Notes: generated from the letters alone by a model not told the origin. A DNA stretch of 64,000 nt from an uncultured Carboxylicivirga sp. (GCA_947503525.1 CANNEA010000007.1:1-64000), one strand, 5' to 3'. Numbered from the stretch's first letter, positions 16,892 through 27,122 are shown. Program-made: numbers and translations.

Positions 16892-19309
16892 ATGATTAGA
16901 AATGTCTTTCTTGGTCTTTGCCTCTTCGTAATTTTTACATCCTATGGCCAGGAAAAAAAATCTGTTGAAGCTTATTTTATCGACGATGCTTTAAAGATTG
17001 ATGGAATCCTTGACGAAGAGATATACCAAAGGGCGCTTCCTGCTAAAGATTTTATTCAATTGGAACCCTACAACGGACAACCATCATATCAACCTTCCGA
17101 AGTCTATTTCTTTTACGATCAAGATGCTGTTTATCTAGGAGCGATGCTGCATGACAGTGCACCTGATAGTATATTTAATTATCTCACAGAAAGAGATAAC
17201 ATAGGCATGTCAGATTATTTTGGCGTCTACTTTGATCCTTATAACGAAGGACAATTGGCCTATGGTTTTTTTATTACACCTGCCGGAGTACAAACTGATA
17301 TTAAAGCCATAAAAACATCACACGATAACGAAGATGGCAATTGGGATGCAGTTTGGGAGAGTAAAACAACTATTAACGACAAAGGCTGGACCATTGAAAT
17401 GCGGATTCCATATTCGGCTTTGCGTTTCCCCCTCAAGGATGTGCATACATGGGGGCTGAATATGTTTAGAAATATTAGAAGGTATAATTCCAATAATTCA
17501 TGGAATTTCATAGATCGTAACGTTCAAGGTTTTATTCATCAACAAGGAGTTATGACGGGCATTGAAAACATTAAACCACCGGTACGTCTTTCATTCTCAC
17601 CTTATCTTGCGGCCTATGTCGAACATTCGGACAATCCGAAAGAAACCAATTTTATTTATCGAGGTGGATTGGATTTGAAGTATGGGATAAACGAAAGCTA
17701 CACGCTCGACATGATGCTAATTCCTGACTTTGGACAAATTCAATCGGATGATAAACAGCTTAATTTATCTCCGTATGAATTATACTATGCCGAACGAAGA
17801 CAGTTCTTTACCGAAGGGGTGGAACTGTTTGACCGGGGTGATGTTTTTTACTCACGTCGAATAGGAGGACGTCCTAAATTTGCATCAGATGCAGATGATA
17901 ATCTGAGAGAAAATGAAATTGTTGATGAAATGCCATCTGAAACACAGTTGGTGAATGCAACTAAAGTATCTGGTAGAGGGAAAAATGGCTTTGCAGTTGG
18001 TGTATTAAATGCCATGACACTTAACTCGCATGCTACAATACGAGACACAATCACAAATGGCTCTCGAGAAGTAATGGTTCAGCCTTTTACCAATTATAAT
18101 GTAACAGTTGTTGATCAATCGTTGAAAAACAATTCATACATCAGCTTAATCAATACCAACATGTATGTGGCTAATGATCCATTTTTAGCCAACGTTACAG
18201 CTACCGAGTTTCAGTTTAGAGATAAAAGCCTGACTTATGCCTTAAGTGGACAAGGAGGTATTAGCCACAGAGGAAGAGAAAACAAAGAAACAGGTTGGTT
18301 TTCAGAATTAGAATTTGCAAAAAACAGAGGGAAATGGCAATATGGACTTGAACAGACCGCCATTTCAGATGATTATAATCCAAATGACATGGGTTATCTG
18401 AGGCGCAATAACCGATTTGATACGGAGGGCTATCTTAGATTTCGTCAAGTGGAACCTTTTGGCATTTTCAGACAAATGTTTACCCGCGTATGGTATGAGC
18501 AAAATCGGGTAATGAATCCATGGGCATTAAACAGTCATGAAGTTGGATTATATACCGAATGGCAGTTTATGAATAACTTTGGCTTTGAGTCTCGGATTAT
18601 GTATATGGGCGAGGAATGGAACTATGATGAGCCCAGAGTTGATGAACGGTACTTTTATAAACCAGATGGTTATAACTTCAACATATTTCTGCATAGCGAC
18701 TGGACAAAAAAGTTAAGCGGATACGTGTATTTTGGACAATACGAACGACCCGAAAGAGATCAGAGTGGAAACTGGATAGGAGTTGGACTCGGATGGCGAA
18801 TTGGCCAGAAGTTAAGCATCGATTATGAATTAAACCATGAAGTTGAAAATAATGATTATGGCTACGTTGATAAAAATGAAACAGAGGATTCAATAAACTT
18901 TTCGCGACGTGATCTGGGGACAACTGAAAATGTTCTTGACTTTGCTTACACTTTTAATAATAAGCTAAGCTTACGACTGAGAGGCAGACACTATTGGTCG
19001 GCAGTTGAAAACAAAGACTTCTATCTTCTTCAGGAAGACGGCACATTAGTTCCGGATGACTCATATGAAGAAAATAAAGATTTCAATTTCAACGCTTTCA
19101 ATATCGACATGGTACTTCGTTGGGTATTTGCTCCTGGCTCTGAAATGACATTAGGTTGGAAAAATTCAATATTTGCAACCGGTGATCAATTTATTGATGA
19201 TTATGGTGAGAATGTCAATGTAGTTTGGAATAGCCCGCAGGTCAATACCGTTTCGTTTCGTATATTATATTATATCGATTATAACAACCTTAGAAAGAAG
19301 AAAGGCTAG
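16892..19309 (+). CDS. DUF5916 outer membrane protein with CBM9-like domain
   Basis: An 805-residue secreted protein. The signal peptide ends around FTSYGQE (residue 21). Residues about 25-215 form a CBM9-like carbohydrate-binding domain (ALKIDGILDEEIYQRA is typical of its start). The remainder (about 225-805) is a DUF5916 region rich in aromatic strands and alternating hydrophobic residues, consistent with an outer-membrane beta barrel; it includes YYAERRQFFTEGVELF, a well conserved stretch in the family. Function is unknown; sugar or polymer binding at the cell surface is the usual guess. It is transcribed alone. Confidence 0.88.
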   Translation: MIRNVFLGLCLFVIFTSYGQEKKSVEAYFIDDALKIDGILDEEIYQRALPAKDFIQLEPYNGQPSYQPSEVYFFYDQDAVYLGAMLHDSAPDSIFNYLTERDNIGMSDYFGVYFDPYNEGQLAYGFFITPAGVQTDIKAIKTSHDNEDGNWDAVWESKTTINDKGWTIEMRIPYSALRFPLKDVHTWGLNMFRNIRRYNSNNSWNFIDRNVQGFIHQQGVMTGIENIKPPVRLSFSPYLAAYVEHSDNPKETNFIYRGGLDLKYGINESYTLDMMLIPDFGQIQSDDKQLNLSPYELYYAERRQFFTEGVELFDRGDVFYSRRIGGRPKFASDADDNLRENEIVDEMPSETQLVNATKVSGRGKNGFAVGVLNAMTLNSHATIRDTITNGSREVMVQPFTNYNVTVVDQSLKNNSYISLINTNMYVANDPFLANVTATEFQFRDKSLTYALSGQGGISHRGRENKETGWFSELEFAKNRGKWQYGLEQTAISDDYNPNDMGYLRRNNRFDTEGYLRFRQVEPFGIFRQMFTRVWYEQNRVMNPWALNSHEVGLYTEWQFMNNFGFESRIMYMGEEWNYDEPRVDERYFYKPDGYNFNIFLHSDWTKKLSGYVYFGQYERPERDQSGNWIGVGLGWRIGQKLSIDYELNHEVENNDYGYVDKNETEDSINFSRRDLGTTENVLDFAYTFNNKLSLRLRGRHYWSAVENKDFYLLQEDGTLVPDDSYEENKDFNFNAFNIDMVLRWVFAPGSEMTLGWKNSIFATGDQFIDDYGENVNVVWNSPQVNTVSFRILYYIDYNNLRKKKG

Positions 19310-19414
19310 CTAAATCTTATATATCCTGCAACCATTCCAACTTTTACTCTGATTTCTGGGAGTATTAATGCGCATGTAGAATACTAATTTTCCCGATCAC
19401 ATTCTAATAATGTT

Positions 19415-19422
19415 TATCTTTG
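19415..19422 (+). promoter_or_regulatory. -7 box upstream of small secreted protein
   Basis: TATCTTTG, an exact match to TAnnTTTG, lies 20 bases before the preferred start codon at 19443 and falls inside the longer open frame, which supports the shorter start. The -33 region is only TTTT. Confidence 0.5.
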
Positions 19423-19442
19423 GCAACTCTAATTCTACAGCT

Positions 19443-19856
19443 ATGAGACAAATTACATTTACACTTCTATTGGTAGTGGTAAGTTTAAGTTCGTATACCG
19501 TTCATGCTCAAGATAATCAAGATTCGATTAACATTGCTCAACTGGTTAACTCATGTCTTACTCTTAAGCTTGAAAATACAAGCGTTAATGTCAATATAAA
19601 CAGTAAAGTTATCTCAAAAGAGAATAAAAGTCTTTACCTCGCTTATCAGAATGGCATGTTTGAGCATTACAATTATAATAAAACTGGAAGCTCACAATCC
19701 AGAGCCTATAAAGCCCATTATCCAGCCCCAGGATTTAGTTTAATGCATTTTGGTGGCAGGGTTAGAGACAGTTTCAACCCTCATGGTTCCGATGATATAG
19801 GAAGTGCCCTACTTAACGGCTTTATTAATGGAATTTTACTTGGCAACAAATACTAA
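19443..19856 (+). CDS. Small secreted protein of unknown function
   Basis: A 137-residue protein that I do not recognise. MRQITFTLLLVVVSLSSYTVHAQD is a clear signal peptide cleaved after HAQ. The mature part is polar, contains one cysteine (VNSCLTLKLE) and ends with a short hydrophobic, glycine-rich tail (GSALLNGFINGILLGNKY). It precedes the His-rich barrel protein by 57 bases on the same strand and may be cotranscribed with it. The start 11 codons upstream is rejected because it overlaps the -7 box. Confidence 0.7.
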   Translation: MRQITFTLLLVVVSLSSYTVHAQDNQDSINIAQLVNSCLTLKLENTSVNVNINSKVISKENKSLYLAYQNGMFEHYNYNKTGSSQSRAYKAHYPAPGFSLMHFGGRVRDSFNPHGSDDIGSALLNGFINGILLGNKY

Positions 19857-19913
19857 ACCTTACTTCAAGCACAAACACAAGAATTTTTCTAACCATAATA
19901 CCACATTTTTAAA

Positions 19914-20492
19914 ATGACAATTCGAAATTCAATTGGGCTAATATTATTAGCCCTTTCACAGTTATGCTGGGCTCAGCATGATCACGATCATGAACAATTA
20001 AACAAAGCTCAACATGAGAACCACCACGGCAAGCATAGCCTTTCACTTTTCTATGGTTTTACTCATGTACCATCTGCCTTTTATGAACATGAAACACATG
20101 AAGAAAGCACCGGTAAATGGGTGCCCACGGTAGGTGTAGATTATGGCTACTTGTTTAATAAAAAGTGGGGGCTATTAGTTATGGCCGATGTTGAATTGGA
20201 TGAATACTATATTAAAACATCTGATCATGAAGAATTAGAAAGAAACAACGTAGTAATCCTGGCAGCAACAGGAAGATATATGCTAACTAAACGTCTTGGA
20301 CTCTTTGCAGGCCCAGGGTACGAATGGGAATTCAAAAATCATCATTCCGAATCGTTTTTTGTCTTTAAGGCAGGTATTGCCTATGATGTAGAAATTGAAA
20401 ATGGCTGGGAAATGGCGCCTGTTTTTTCGTATGATTTTAAGGAACAGTATAGCTCTTATGCATTTGGATTAACTGTGGGCAAACGATTTTAA
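19914..20492 (+). CDS. Outer membrane beta-barrel protein with His-rich N-terminus
   Basis: A 192-residue protein with a signal peptide ending at CWAQ (residue about 21). The mature N-terminus is unusually histidine-rich (HDHDHEQ, then HENHHGKHS). The rest alternates hydrophobic and polar residues in roughly eight strands and ends GLTVGKRF, with the terminal aromatic residue typical of outer membrane barrels. A His-rich, surface or periplasmic tail suggests metal binding (zinc, nickel or copper), though no metal transporter gene is adjacent. I do not recognise a named family. Confidence 0.7.
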   Translation: MTIRNSIGLILLALSQLCWAQHDHDHEQLNKAQHENHHGKHSLSLFYGFTHVPSAFYEHETHEESTGKWVPTVGVDYGYLFNKKWGLLVMADVELDEYYIKTSDHEELERNNVVILAATGRYMLTKRLGLFAGPGYEWEFKNHHSESFFVFKAGIAYDVEIENGWEMAPVFSYDFKEQYSSYAFGLTVGKRF

Positions 20493-20515
20493 GTTGCTAA
20501 AGTACTTTTAGTTTT

Positions 20516-20551
20516 AGCCCGGATTAAGATTAAACTTTGTCCGGGCTTTTA
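20516..20551 (+). terminator. Intrinsic terminator after the His-rich barrel gene
   Basis: AGCCCGGA (20516-20523) pairs perfectly with TCCGGGCT (20540-20547), followed by TTT. It lies inside the longer open frame of the next gene, which argues against the upstream start there. Confidence 0.8.
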
Positions 20552-20686
20552 TCATCAAGCTTTACTATCCACATTCAAGCAGGTTTTATTAAGCGTACAA
20601 TAGGTCTCTTTTCTTGCAACATTAGCCTGGGGCAAACGTTTATTTCTTATATTTATACAAGTCCTACAAACCTTAATATACATCAG

Positions 20687-22135
20687 ATGCGAATACTTTT
20701 CTCCATACTTACTTTCCTTTTTGCATTTATTAACCTTAATGCTCAAGACCTTCCTTTTAGTAATAAGCAGTTAAAACCAATCACTAAAAAAGAACTAAGG
20801 AAACACATCGAAGTATTAGCTTCCGATAGTCTAGAAGGCAGGTATACAGGTAGCGATGGTCAAAAAAAAGCGGCCAGTTATATTGCTTCAGAATTTCAGA
20901 AAGCAGGCTTACGCGCCTATAACGACACTACCTTCTATCAGCCATTTTCTTTATGGTCGTGGCATTGGAAAGAATGTACCTTGAGTTTTAACGACACTAA
21001 ACTTAGTAGCAATTCAAATTTGGTGTATCGCAGCTCAAGTCCAATTGATAGTATGCTTACAGCAGATTGTATATTTATAGGTGATGGTCGGGATACCCTG
21101 ATTAATGAACTCGATATAGATGGTAAAATAGCCTTTGCTTTTTCGAAAAGTTTGAGAAATTATTATCGTCTTTATTACAAACTTAAAAACAAAGGTGCCG
21201 TAGCGGTAATATTGTCTAATCCATATGATGAAAATGCTTTTAATAGCGCTATGAAACAATCCTCATCTGCAAATTCCAATAAACGCTTATTTAAAAAGAA
21301 ACCTTATTTCTCCGGATCAACATCCAAATTATTTATTGTTAAAGCTAATGTAGCGGAAGAACTTTTTAAAACACCGTTGGAACAACTGATTGAAACTACT
21401 ACTCCGGAGCAAGTTCAAGATATTCCGTTGGCCTCGGTTAAGACGCAATGTCCTATTGAAATTGAGCAGGTAGTAACCGAAAATGTCGTTGGTTTTTATC
21501 CCGGACAAGGTGATACGAATGAAACCATTGTTCTAAGTGCTCATTACGATCATATTGGTAAGAGAGGAGAACAAATAAACTATGGCGCCGACGATAATGC
21601 CACTGGTGTTTCAGCTCTTATAGCCATTGCCAAAACCTATGAAAAGGCTAAAGTTAAACCAGATAAGAATATATTATTTCTGGCCACATCAGGCGAGGAA
21701 ATAGGATTGTTAGGAGCCTTGCACTTTGCGAAAGAACAAGCAAAATTACCATATGACATAAAAGCCAACCTTAATGTTGATATGATCGGCCGGCGCGATT
21801 CGGCGCATAAAAGCAATTACATTTATATAATTGGTGCAGCTGAATATCCTGTAATGGACTCGCTTTGCCATGTAGCCAATCAGTTAGATTCCATTACCAT
21901 TGATTACGGCTACAATAAAAGCAAAGGTTTTGGCAACTTTCTAAATCTATCAGATCATTATGCCTTTCATAAGCAGGGTATTCCTGTGCTAGGTTTTTTT
22001 AGTGGCTTGCATGAGGACTATCACAAACCCACTGATACCATTGACAAAATTGAATTTAACGAGATGCTTAAGCGTGTTCGCCTGATTTACACCACCAGTT
22101 TTTTAGCGGCTCAAGACAACACATTTAAAGATTAA
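20687..22135 (+). CDS. M28-family zinc aminopeptidase, secreted
   Basis: A 482-residue protein starting at MRILFSILTFLFAF, with a signal peptide ending at LNAQD. The open frame extends 50 codons upstream through a terminator, so that start is rejected. After an N-terminal cap region, an apparent PA-like insert (about residues 95-270) precedes the catalytic domain with all metal ligands: LSAHYDHIG (His), GADDNATG (Asp), SGEEIGLLG (Glu pair), NVDMIGR (Asp) and HEDYHKPTDT (His). It is likely an exported aminopeptidase used in peptide scavenging; a peptide transporter gene follows directly. Confidence 0.92.
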   Translation: MRILFSILTFLFAFINLNAQDLPFSNKQLKPITKKELRKHIEVLASDSLEGRYTGSDGQKKAASYIASEFQKAGLRAYNDTTFYQPFSLWSWHWKECTLSFNDTKLSSNSNLVYRSSSPIDSMLTADCIFIGDGRDTLINELDIDGKIAFAFSKSLRNYYRLYYKLKNKGAVAVILSNPYDENAFNSAMKQSSSANSNKRLFKKKPYFSGSTSKLFIVKANVAEELFKTPLEQLIETTTPEQVQDIPLASVKTQCPIEIEQVVTENVVGFYPGQGDTNETIVLSAHYDHIGKRGEQINYGADDNATGVSALIAIAKTYEKAKVKPDKNILFLATSGEEIGLLGALHFAKEQAKLPYDIKANLNVDMIGRRDSAHKSNYIYIIGAAEYPVMDSLCHVANQLDSITIDYGYNKSKGFGNFLNLSDHYAFHKQGIPVLGFFSGLHEDYHKPTDTIDKIEFNEMLKRVRLIYTTSFLAAQDNTFKD

Positions 22136-22209
22136 CTGACAGCCATTCTTTTGTTTATTGCAGAAAGGTTCTATTTTAGCCGCTTCGGAAAACAATAAAC
22201 AAAGAAGAT

Positions 22210-23664
22210 ATGTCACAAATAGGAAAAACAATTCGCTCATTCCCTAAGGTGTTTTGGGTATCAAACACAATGGAGCTCTTTGAACGTTGGGCCTGGTATG
22301 GCTTTTATATGGCTTTTGCTCTCTACCTAGAAGAATCAACTGATACAGGCGCATTGGGTTTTTCAGCGGAGCAAAAAGGAACTATTATGGGGGTTGGTAC
22401 AGGAATACTCTATCTCCTTCCTGTAATTACTGGTGCAATTGCTGATCGAATCGGATATAAGAAAATTCTTATTCTTTCATTTACTATGTATGTGAGTGGC
22501 TACTGGATGCTCATGACCTTCGAGAACTATTTTCCAATTTATTTATCTTATATCTATCTAGCTGTTGCAGGGGCATTATTTAAACCTATTATTTCAGCGA
22601 TGATATCAAAAACAACCAATAAAACTAATGCATCGATTGGTTTTGGTATCTTTTATATGATGATCAATATTGGGGGATGGATTGGCCCTTTCATTGCAGG
22701 AGCGATTTATAAGACTAGTTGGGATTTAGTTTTCTATATGTCTATGATCACTATTTCCATTAACTATATTTTTGTATTCTTCTTTTTTAAAGAGCCAGGC
22801 CGAGACGGCGATGAGGCGCAAGAATCTATATGGAAAGTAATTGGTCAGTCATTAAAAAACATATGGGTCACACTAATAGACTTTAAGTACCTGCTATTCT
22901 TAATTATAATGGTAGCCTTTTGGACGGCCTTTAATCAGTTATATTATACTTTCCCGATATTTGTTAATGATTGGGTTGATACAACAAGTTTATACAATGC
23001 TATTCATAGTTTTATACCTGGATTAGCAAAAGCTATAGGAACAGCGGAAGGTACAATTACAGCTGTAACAATTGGTAGTTTTGATGCATTCTTTATAATC
23101 TTCTTTCAAATATTAATATCTGGTATTGTAATGAAATACAAACCTCTTAATGCTATGATGAGTGGTATTTTCATTCTTGCTATTGGGGTCGGTATGATGT
23201 TTTTATTTCAAAACAGCATTTTTGTAATGATAGGACTTCTTGTTTTTAGCATTGGTGAAATGTCAAGTAGTCCTAAGTTCACCGAATATGTTGGAAGTAT
23301 TGCTCCGGCCGATAAAAAAGCCTTATATATGGGTACATCCTTTTTGCCAATTGCAGCAGCACATGTTTTAGCAGGCAAATTATCTGGAACACCCTATGAT
23401 AATGCTGCAGGTAAACTGACTTTACTAAAGGGGGAAGTCGCTAAGAGAGGCTTGGATATCCCAGAGGTCACAAAGACTTTCACTAAAAATGATTACTGGG
23501 ATCGTGCTATGGAATTAACTGGCATGAGTAATTCAGAACTAACCAACTTTCTATGGACAAATTACAACCCGTCTAAAGTATGGATGGTCTATTCTGGTAT
23601 AGCTATTGGTGCAGTTGTTGCTTTATTCCTCTACGATAAGTTTATTCTTAAATCGAAATCATAA
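22210..23664 (+). CDS. POT-family (proton-coupled) peptide transporter
   Basis: A 484-residue major-facilitator protein with about 12-14 hydrophobic segments. Helix 1 carries the POT-type motif ExxER followed by WAWYG (residues 22-31), near the canonical ExxERFxYY of proton-coupled oligopeptide transporters; LLPVITGAIADRIGYKK is the MFS loop 2-3 signature. It probably imports di- and tripeptides using the proton gradient. It follows the M28 peptidase by 74 bases, and TTTG-N18-TATTTTAG at 22150-22179 may be its promoter. A weaker alternative is a different MFS subfamily, since the motif is not perfect. Confidence 0.82.
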   Translation: MSQIGKTIRSFPKVFWVSNTMELFERWAWYGFYMAFALYLEESTDTGALGFSAEQKGTIMGVGTGILYLLPVITGAIADRIGYKKILILSFTMYVSGYWMLMTFENYFPIYLSYIYLAVAGALFKPIISAMISKTTNKTNASIGFGIFYMMINIGGWIGPFIAGAIYKTSWDLVFYMSMITISINYIFVFFFFKEPGRDGDEAQESIWKVIGQSLKNIWVTLIDFKYLLFLIIMVAFWTAFNQLYYTFPIFVNDWVDTTSLYNAIHSFIPGLAKAIGTAEGTITAVTIGSFDAFFIIFFQILISGIVMKYKPLNAMMSGIFILAIGVGMMFLFQNSIFVMIGLLVFSIGEMSSSPKFTEYVGSIAPADKKALYMGTSFLPIAAAHVLAGKLSGTPYDNAAGKLTLLKGEVAKRGLDIPEVTKTFTKNDYWDRAMELTGMSNSELTNFLWTNYNPSKVWMVYSGIAIGAVVALFLYDKFILKSKS

Positions 23665-23673
23665 TGACATTAA

Positions 23674-23695
23674 AAAGCGCCTTAAAAGGCGCTTT
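23674..23695. terminator. Bidirectional terminator, POT / patatin genes
   Basis: AAAGCGCCTT and AAGGCGCTTT (23674-23683, 23686-23695) form a perfect stem with A-runs and T-runs on both sides, between two convergent genes. Confidence 0.85.
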
Positions 23696-23704
23696 ATATT
23701 TTCC

Positions 23705-25948
23705 TTAAAATACAAAACCTATACTTACGTGTGAGTAGAGTCTATCAATCTCAGGCGAATACATGGCACTTACTTCAATGGGAAGAATGGACAAGTAATA
23801 GGCTAAACTAATGGCACCTCCACTAATAAAACTTGAGCCTTTAAATGGATCGCCCTTAATGGGATTATTAAAATTATAAATGGCCGCGTTTAATCGCATT
23901 AAGGCATAAAACTCACTAAAGAGTTTGTATTGTGCCCCTACGCCAATGGCAGCTATGGAATATGCATCAATCTGTCCATCATTTAGTCCCACAAATGGCA
24001 CTTGTATATCTAAAATGTCCTGCACGCCTCCCAAAATAAACTCATCAAATACTAAACCCTGACTATTCTCAACATAGGCCAAATTTAAATTCTGAAAAAT
24101 AGAGAAGCTTGAATTTAATGCCTGATAGCCCACATGTTTAAGCTGAAAGCGATATAAGTTTGTGCCGGGATTAAAAGCAGTATCGATTGGTGTACTATCC
24201 TCCAAAACATAGCTATACTCCCGGTTAAAGCCCACACTTAGTTCCATCGTTGTTTTTCGTCCTGAGGTAGGTAAATACATTCTGTCCAATGAATTAAAAT
24301 TGGATTTTAAGGATAAGCTGGTTTGTTTAAAATGTCCATTAAAATAAACCAGCGATACATCCGGCTTGAAATCGACATGATCCCTGCGAATGCTAATGCC
24401 AAGCCCTCTTGAATTATTAAACATATGGTAATAGGAACCATTAAGCTTATAGACCGATCCTTTAAACAGGTAATTTAAATTGGCTGCATCATAAACAGGA
24501 ACCCCCAGACGATCGCCTTTAAACGAAAGGCTTAACACGTTTTTCATAGACTTTCCCAGTGTCTGCCTATGTTGCAAGTCAAATTTCCAATACTCACTAG
24601 CTGTTAGCTTTATGTCTGTACGTGATTTATCCAATAATAGATTACGCCACATTAGATTCAGGATAACGGAGGTCTTGGTAAAAGAATGATGAGACAAACC
24701 AATATTAAGATGATTCAATTCATTCTCTTTCACCTTACATTTCAGTATGCATCGACCTTCTGTTGTTGGTTCAATTTGATAATATACATACTTATAGGCC
24801 AGACTGGAATAGGCATTTCGAAATGCTGTAGTGAGCTCATAGGGTGTATAGGCTTTATCCGTTTTCAGGTTTAAGGATTGCAAGAGCATACTCATACTGG
24901 TTTTATCCAATCCTTCGGCTTCAATCTTATCAATGGTGATAAGTTTCTTTTGGGGTAATCGTGTATCAGGATTGAATTCACGATGCTCAATGGCATTTAA
25001 TGAGTCGGCCAAATGCTTAAAATAAGGGTAATATTTTTTACCCATTTCATTCCCAATGGCCAGAATCGTATCTGCATACGAGAAACTGCCTGCATTATAA
25101 TCATCAAGTGGGGGTTCAATTAAAAAATCGCACAATGCTTTTTCTTTAATCAGATCTTCTGCATCCCTATAATTTGTGATCTGATACATTACATCAAGCA
25201 CCGTATTTAAATCTTCAGCTTCAGACAGGCCCGAAAATAAATTAACCCCTATAACATAATCAGCTCCCATTTCAATGGCATCCTTAACTGGAAAATTACG
25301 AACGATACCTCCATCCACAAACTTTACACCTTGGTATTCAAAGGCTGAAAAAGCTCCGGGAATGGCCATGCTTGCTCTAACAGCCGAAACAATCTCCCCC
25401 GAATCAAGAACTACAGCCTCACCACTTGACAAATCCGTGGCGATGCACTTAAATGGGATATTAAACTGGCTAAAGTCTTTTATATCACTTACCGGAAATA
25501 AGATCTCTGAGAATTTTAAAAGTATTTCTTCAGATTCAATTAGACCCGTTGATAAGATAGGTTTAAAGCCATTAAAAGGTACTGAAAACATATAATTATC
25601 GTAATCCGGTTTCTCATCCAACATCACATCGCTGAACTTAGGCTTCCCGCTCAGTAGCTTATTCCAATCCAGTGTTTTTGCTATTTCTTCTATTTGCTGA
25701 CCACTGTATCCTGCGGCATACATGGCTCCAATAATACTTCCCATACTGGTACCGGTAATATAATCCACCTTTAAACCGGCCTCATCAATGGCTTTAAGTA
25801 TGCCCACGTGAGCCAAACCCTTTGCTCCTCCTCCACTAAGGCTTAGACCAATCTTTGGACGTTGTTGACCTATAGTTTGCTGGGCCAACAACCAAGCTAT
25901 TAAAATGATTAGATGTTTGGCTTTCACCACTTGATTCTTCTGATTCAA
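23705..25948 (-). CDS. Patatin-like phospholipase fused to outer-membrane barrel
   Basis: A 747-residue protein. After a signal peptide (ends IGQQRP, about residue 29), the patatin domain shows the oxyanion loop SGGGAKG (38-44), nucleophile elbow GTSMG (66-70) with Ser68, and the Asp of VDGGIVRNFPV (about 212). A POTRA-like region (KLITIDKIEAEGLDKTSM, about residue 335) and a C-terminal 16-stranded surface-antigen/BamA-type barrel follow, ending in F. This is the layout of PlpD-like type Vd secretion proteins, in which the lipase is carried through or shown on the outer membrane. The activity is likely a lipid acyl hydrolase. Confidence 0.9.
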   Translation of the reverse strand: MNQKNQVVKAKHLIILIAWLLAQQTIGQQRPKIGLSLSGGGAKGLAHVGILKAIDEAGLKVDYITGTSMGSIIGAMYAAGYSGQQIEEIAKTLDWNKLLSGKPKFSDVMLDEKPDYDNYMFSVPFNGFKPILSTGLIESEEILLKFSEILFPVSDIKDFSQFNIPFKCIATDLSSGEAVVLDSGEIVSAVRASMAIPGAFSAFEYQGVKFVDGGIVRNFPVKDAIEMGADYVIGVNLFSGLSEAEDLNTVLDVMYQITNYRDAEDLIKEKALCDFLIEPPLDDYNAGSFSYADTILAIGNEMGKKYYPYFKHLADSLNAIEHREFNPDTRLPQKKLITIDKIEAEGLDKTSMSMLLQSLNLKTDKAYTPYELTTAFRNAYSSLAYKYVYYQIEPTTEGRCILKCKVKENELNHLNIGLSHHSFTKTSVILNLMWRNLLLDKSRTDIKLTASEYWKFDLQHRQTLGKSMKNVLSLSFKGDRLGVPVYDAANLNYLFKGSVYKLNGSYYHMFNNSRGLGISIRRDHVDFKPDVSLVYFNGHFKQTSLSLKSNFNSLDRMYLPTSGRKTTMELSVGFNREYSYVLEDSTPIDTAFNPGTNLYRFQLKHVGYQALNSSFSIFQNLNLAYVENSQGLVFDEFILGGVQDILDIQVPFVGLNDGQIDAYSIAAIGVGAQYKLFSEFYALMRLNAAIYNFNNPIKGDPFKGSSFISGGAISLAYYLSILPIEVSAMYSPEIDRLYSHVSIGFVF

Positions 25949-26077
25949 TGGAATTTGTCTTAAATTCTGTTTATTACAAGCTACTGACTAATATACATAA
26001 AACATAAACGAATAAAAAGTTTAGTAATGGCACATTAATTGATATAGAATTGATATCAAACCTAAAGCCTATATCTT

Positions 26078-27109
26078 ATGAATTCTAATCGATTTACCCT
26101 GGTCCTCATGGCATCACTCCTAAGCCTTATAAGTTATGCTCAGTCCAAAGGCAGTTTTACCATTAACACCAATCCTAAATATGCCTATGTTAGCTTGCTG
26201 GGATTTCCAGATATAAAGAAGAAGACTCCCGCAGAATTCGAAAACTACAGAGCCTTACAATATCAGGTTCAGATTAGCAAACACAACTACCACAGCTTAG
26301 ATACAGTAATCACCTGTCATCCCGATTCAATTACTAATTACAACTTTAATTTAGTCCCTAAAACAGGAAGTCTGAACATCACAACTATTCCTGAACGGGC
26401 CAATGTGTATTTTAACAATCAAGCCATTGGCGTAAGCCCCATAGTCGACTTTCCGGTACCATGCGGTGCAAATACCATTCGCATAGAAAGTCCTGGACTG
26501 GGAGAATATACAAACACCTATGTGATTAATGAAGATATGCCTTTAAGTATTAATCAAGATTTTACACAAAAGGAAACCGCAAATAATAACAACATTCAAT
26601 ATAGTACTCCCATACAAAACGGCTTCTATCAAGAAGAACATCAGGAGGACGAAATTGAAGTCATTAATAAATCTGGTTTTGCCAACTTTGGTTTATATGC
26701 CATGTTAGGAAGCAATGGGGCTAAAGGCACATCCTATCGCTATGGAATTGATTTATTTCACTACATACGTTTATTTGGTGAAACCAATTCCAATGCAGAC
26801 ATAAACGGAGTAGGCATCGACCTTGTATTACCTCTCGATTTAGATATGGTGGCTTTATATGGAAAGACCGGTTACCTGGTCAGAAATTTTGAACATCAAT
26901 ACAGCTACAATCAATCCATATCAATTAATTTTGTTACTATCGGAGGAGGTCTAAGCATAAAACCAAGTCCGCACTTTCAAATTTTTGCCGAGTTTGAAGT
27001 CGGATTTTACGACGAAGAAGAAGTCTATGAAGATATTCAAGCTTTGGAGGAGCAATTCCCCGGTTATTCTGCTGTTACGGGATGGCTTGGGATACGTGTC
27101 GCTTTGTAA
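26078..27109 (+). CDS. PEGA-domain outer membrane protein
   Basis: A 343-residue secreted protein with a signal peptide ending at SYAQSKG (about residue 22). Two PEGA-like beta-sandwich segments are visible: GSFTINTNPKYAYVSLLG (about 25-45) and GSLNITTIPERANVYFNNQ (about 97-116). The C-terminal half (about 205-343) has alternating hydrophobic strands with GLYAML, VLPLDLDMVALYG and WLGIRVAL, consistent with an outer-membrane barrel. PEGA domains often sit in surface-layer or cell-wall binding proteins. The precise role is unknown. Confidence 0.8.
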   Translation: MNSNRFTLVLMASLLSLISYAQSKGSFTINTNPKYAYVSLLGFPDIKKKTPAEFENYRALQYQVQISKHNYHSLDTVITCHPDSITNYNFNLVPKTGSLNITTIPERANVYFNNQAIGVSPIVDFPVPCGANTIRIESPGLGEYTNTYVINEDMPLSINQDFTQKETANNNNIQYSTPIQNGFYQEEHQEDEIEVINKSGFANFGLYAMLGSNGAKGTSYRYGIDLFHYIRLFGETNSNADINGVGIDLVLPLDLDMVALYGKTGYLVRNFEHQYSYNQSISINFVTIGGGLSIKPSPHFQIFAEFEVGFYDEEEVYEDIQALEEQFPGYSAVTGWLGIRVAL

Positions 27110-27122
27110 TAATTTATTTGAA

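Noticed and set aside
20537-20686. Upstream start for the M28 peptidase
   Set aside because: It would run through a strong terminator hairpin and put 50 residues before a good signal peptide.
26050-26059. Palindrome TTGATATCAA before the PEGA-protein gene
   Set aside because: Ten bases of an AT-rich palindrome are common by chance, and no other evidence links it to control.
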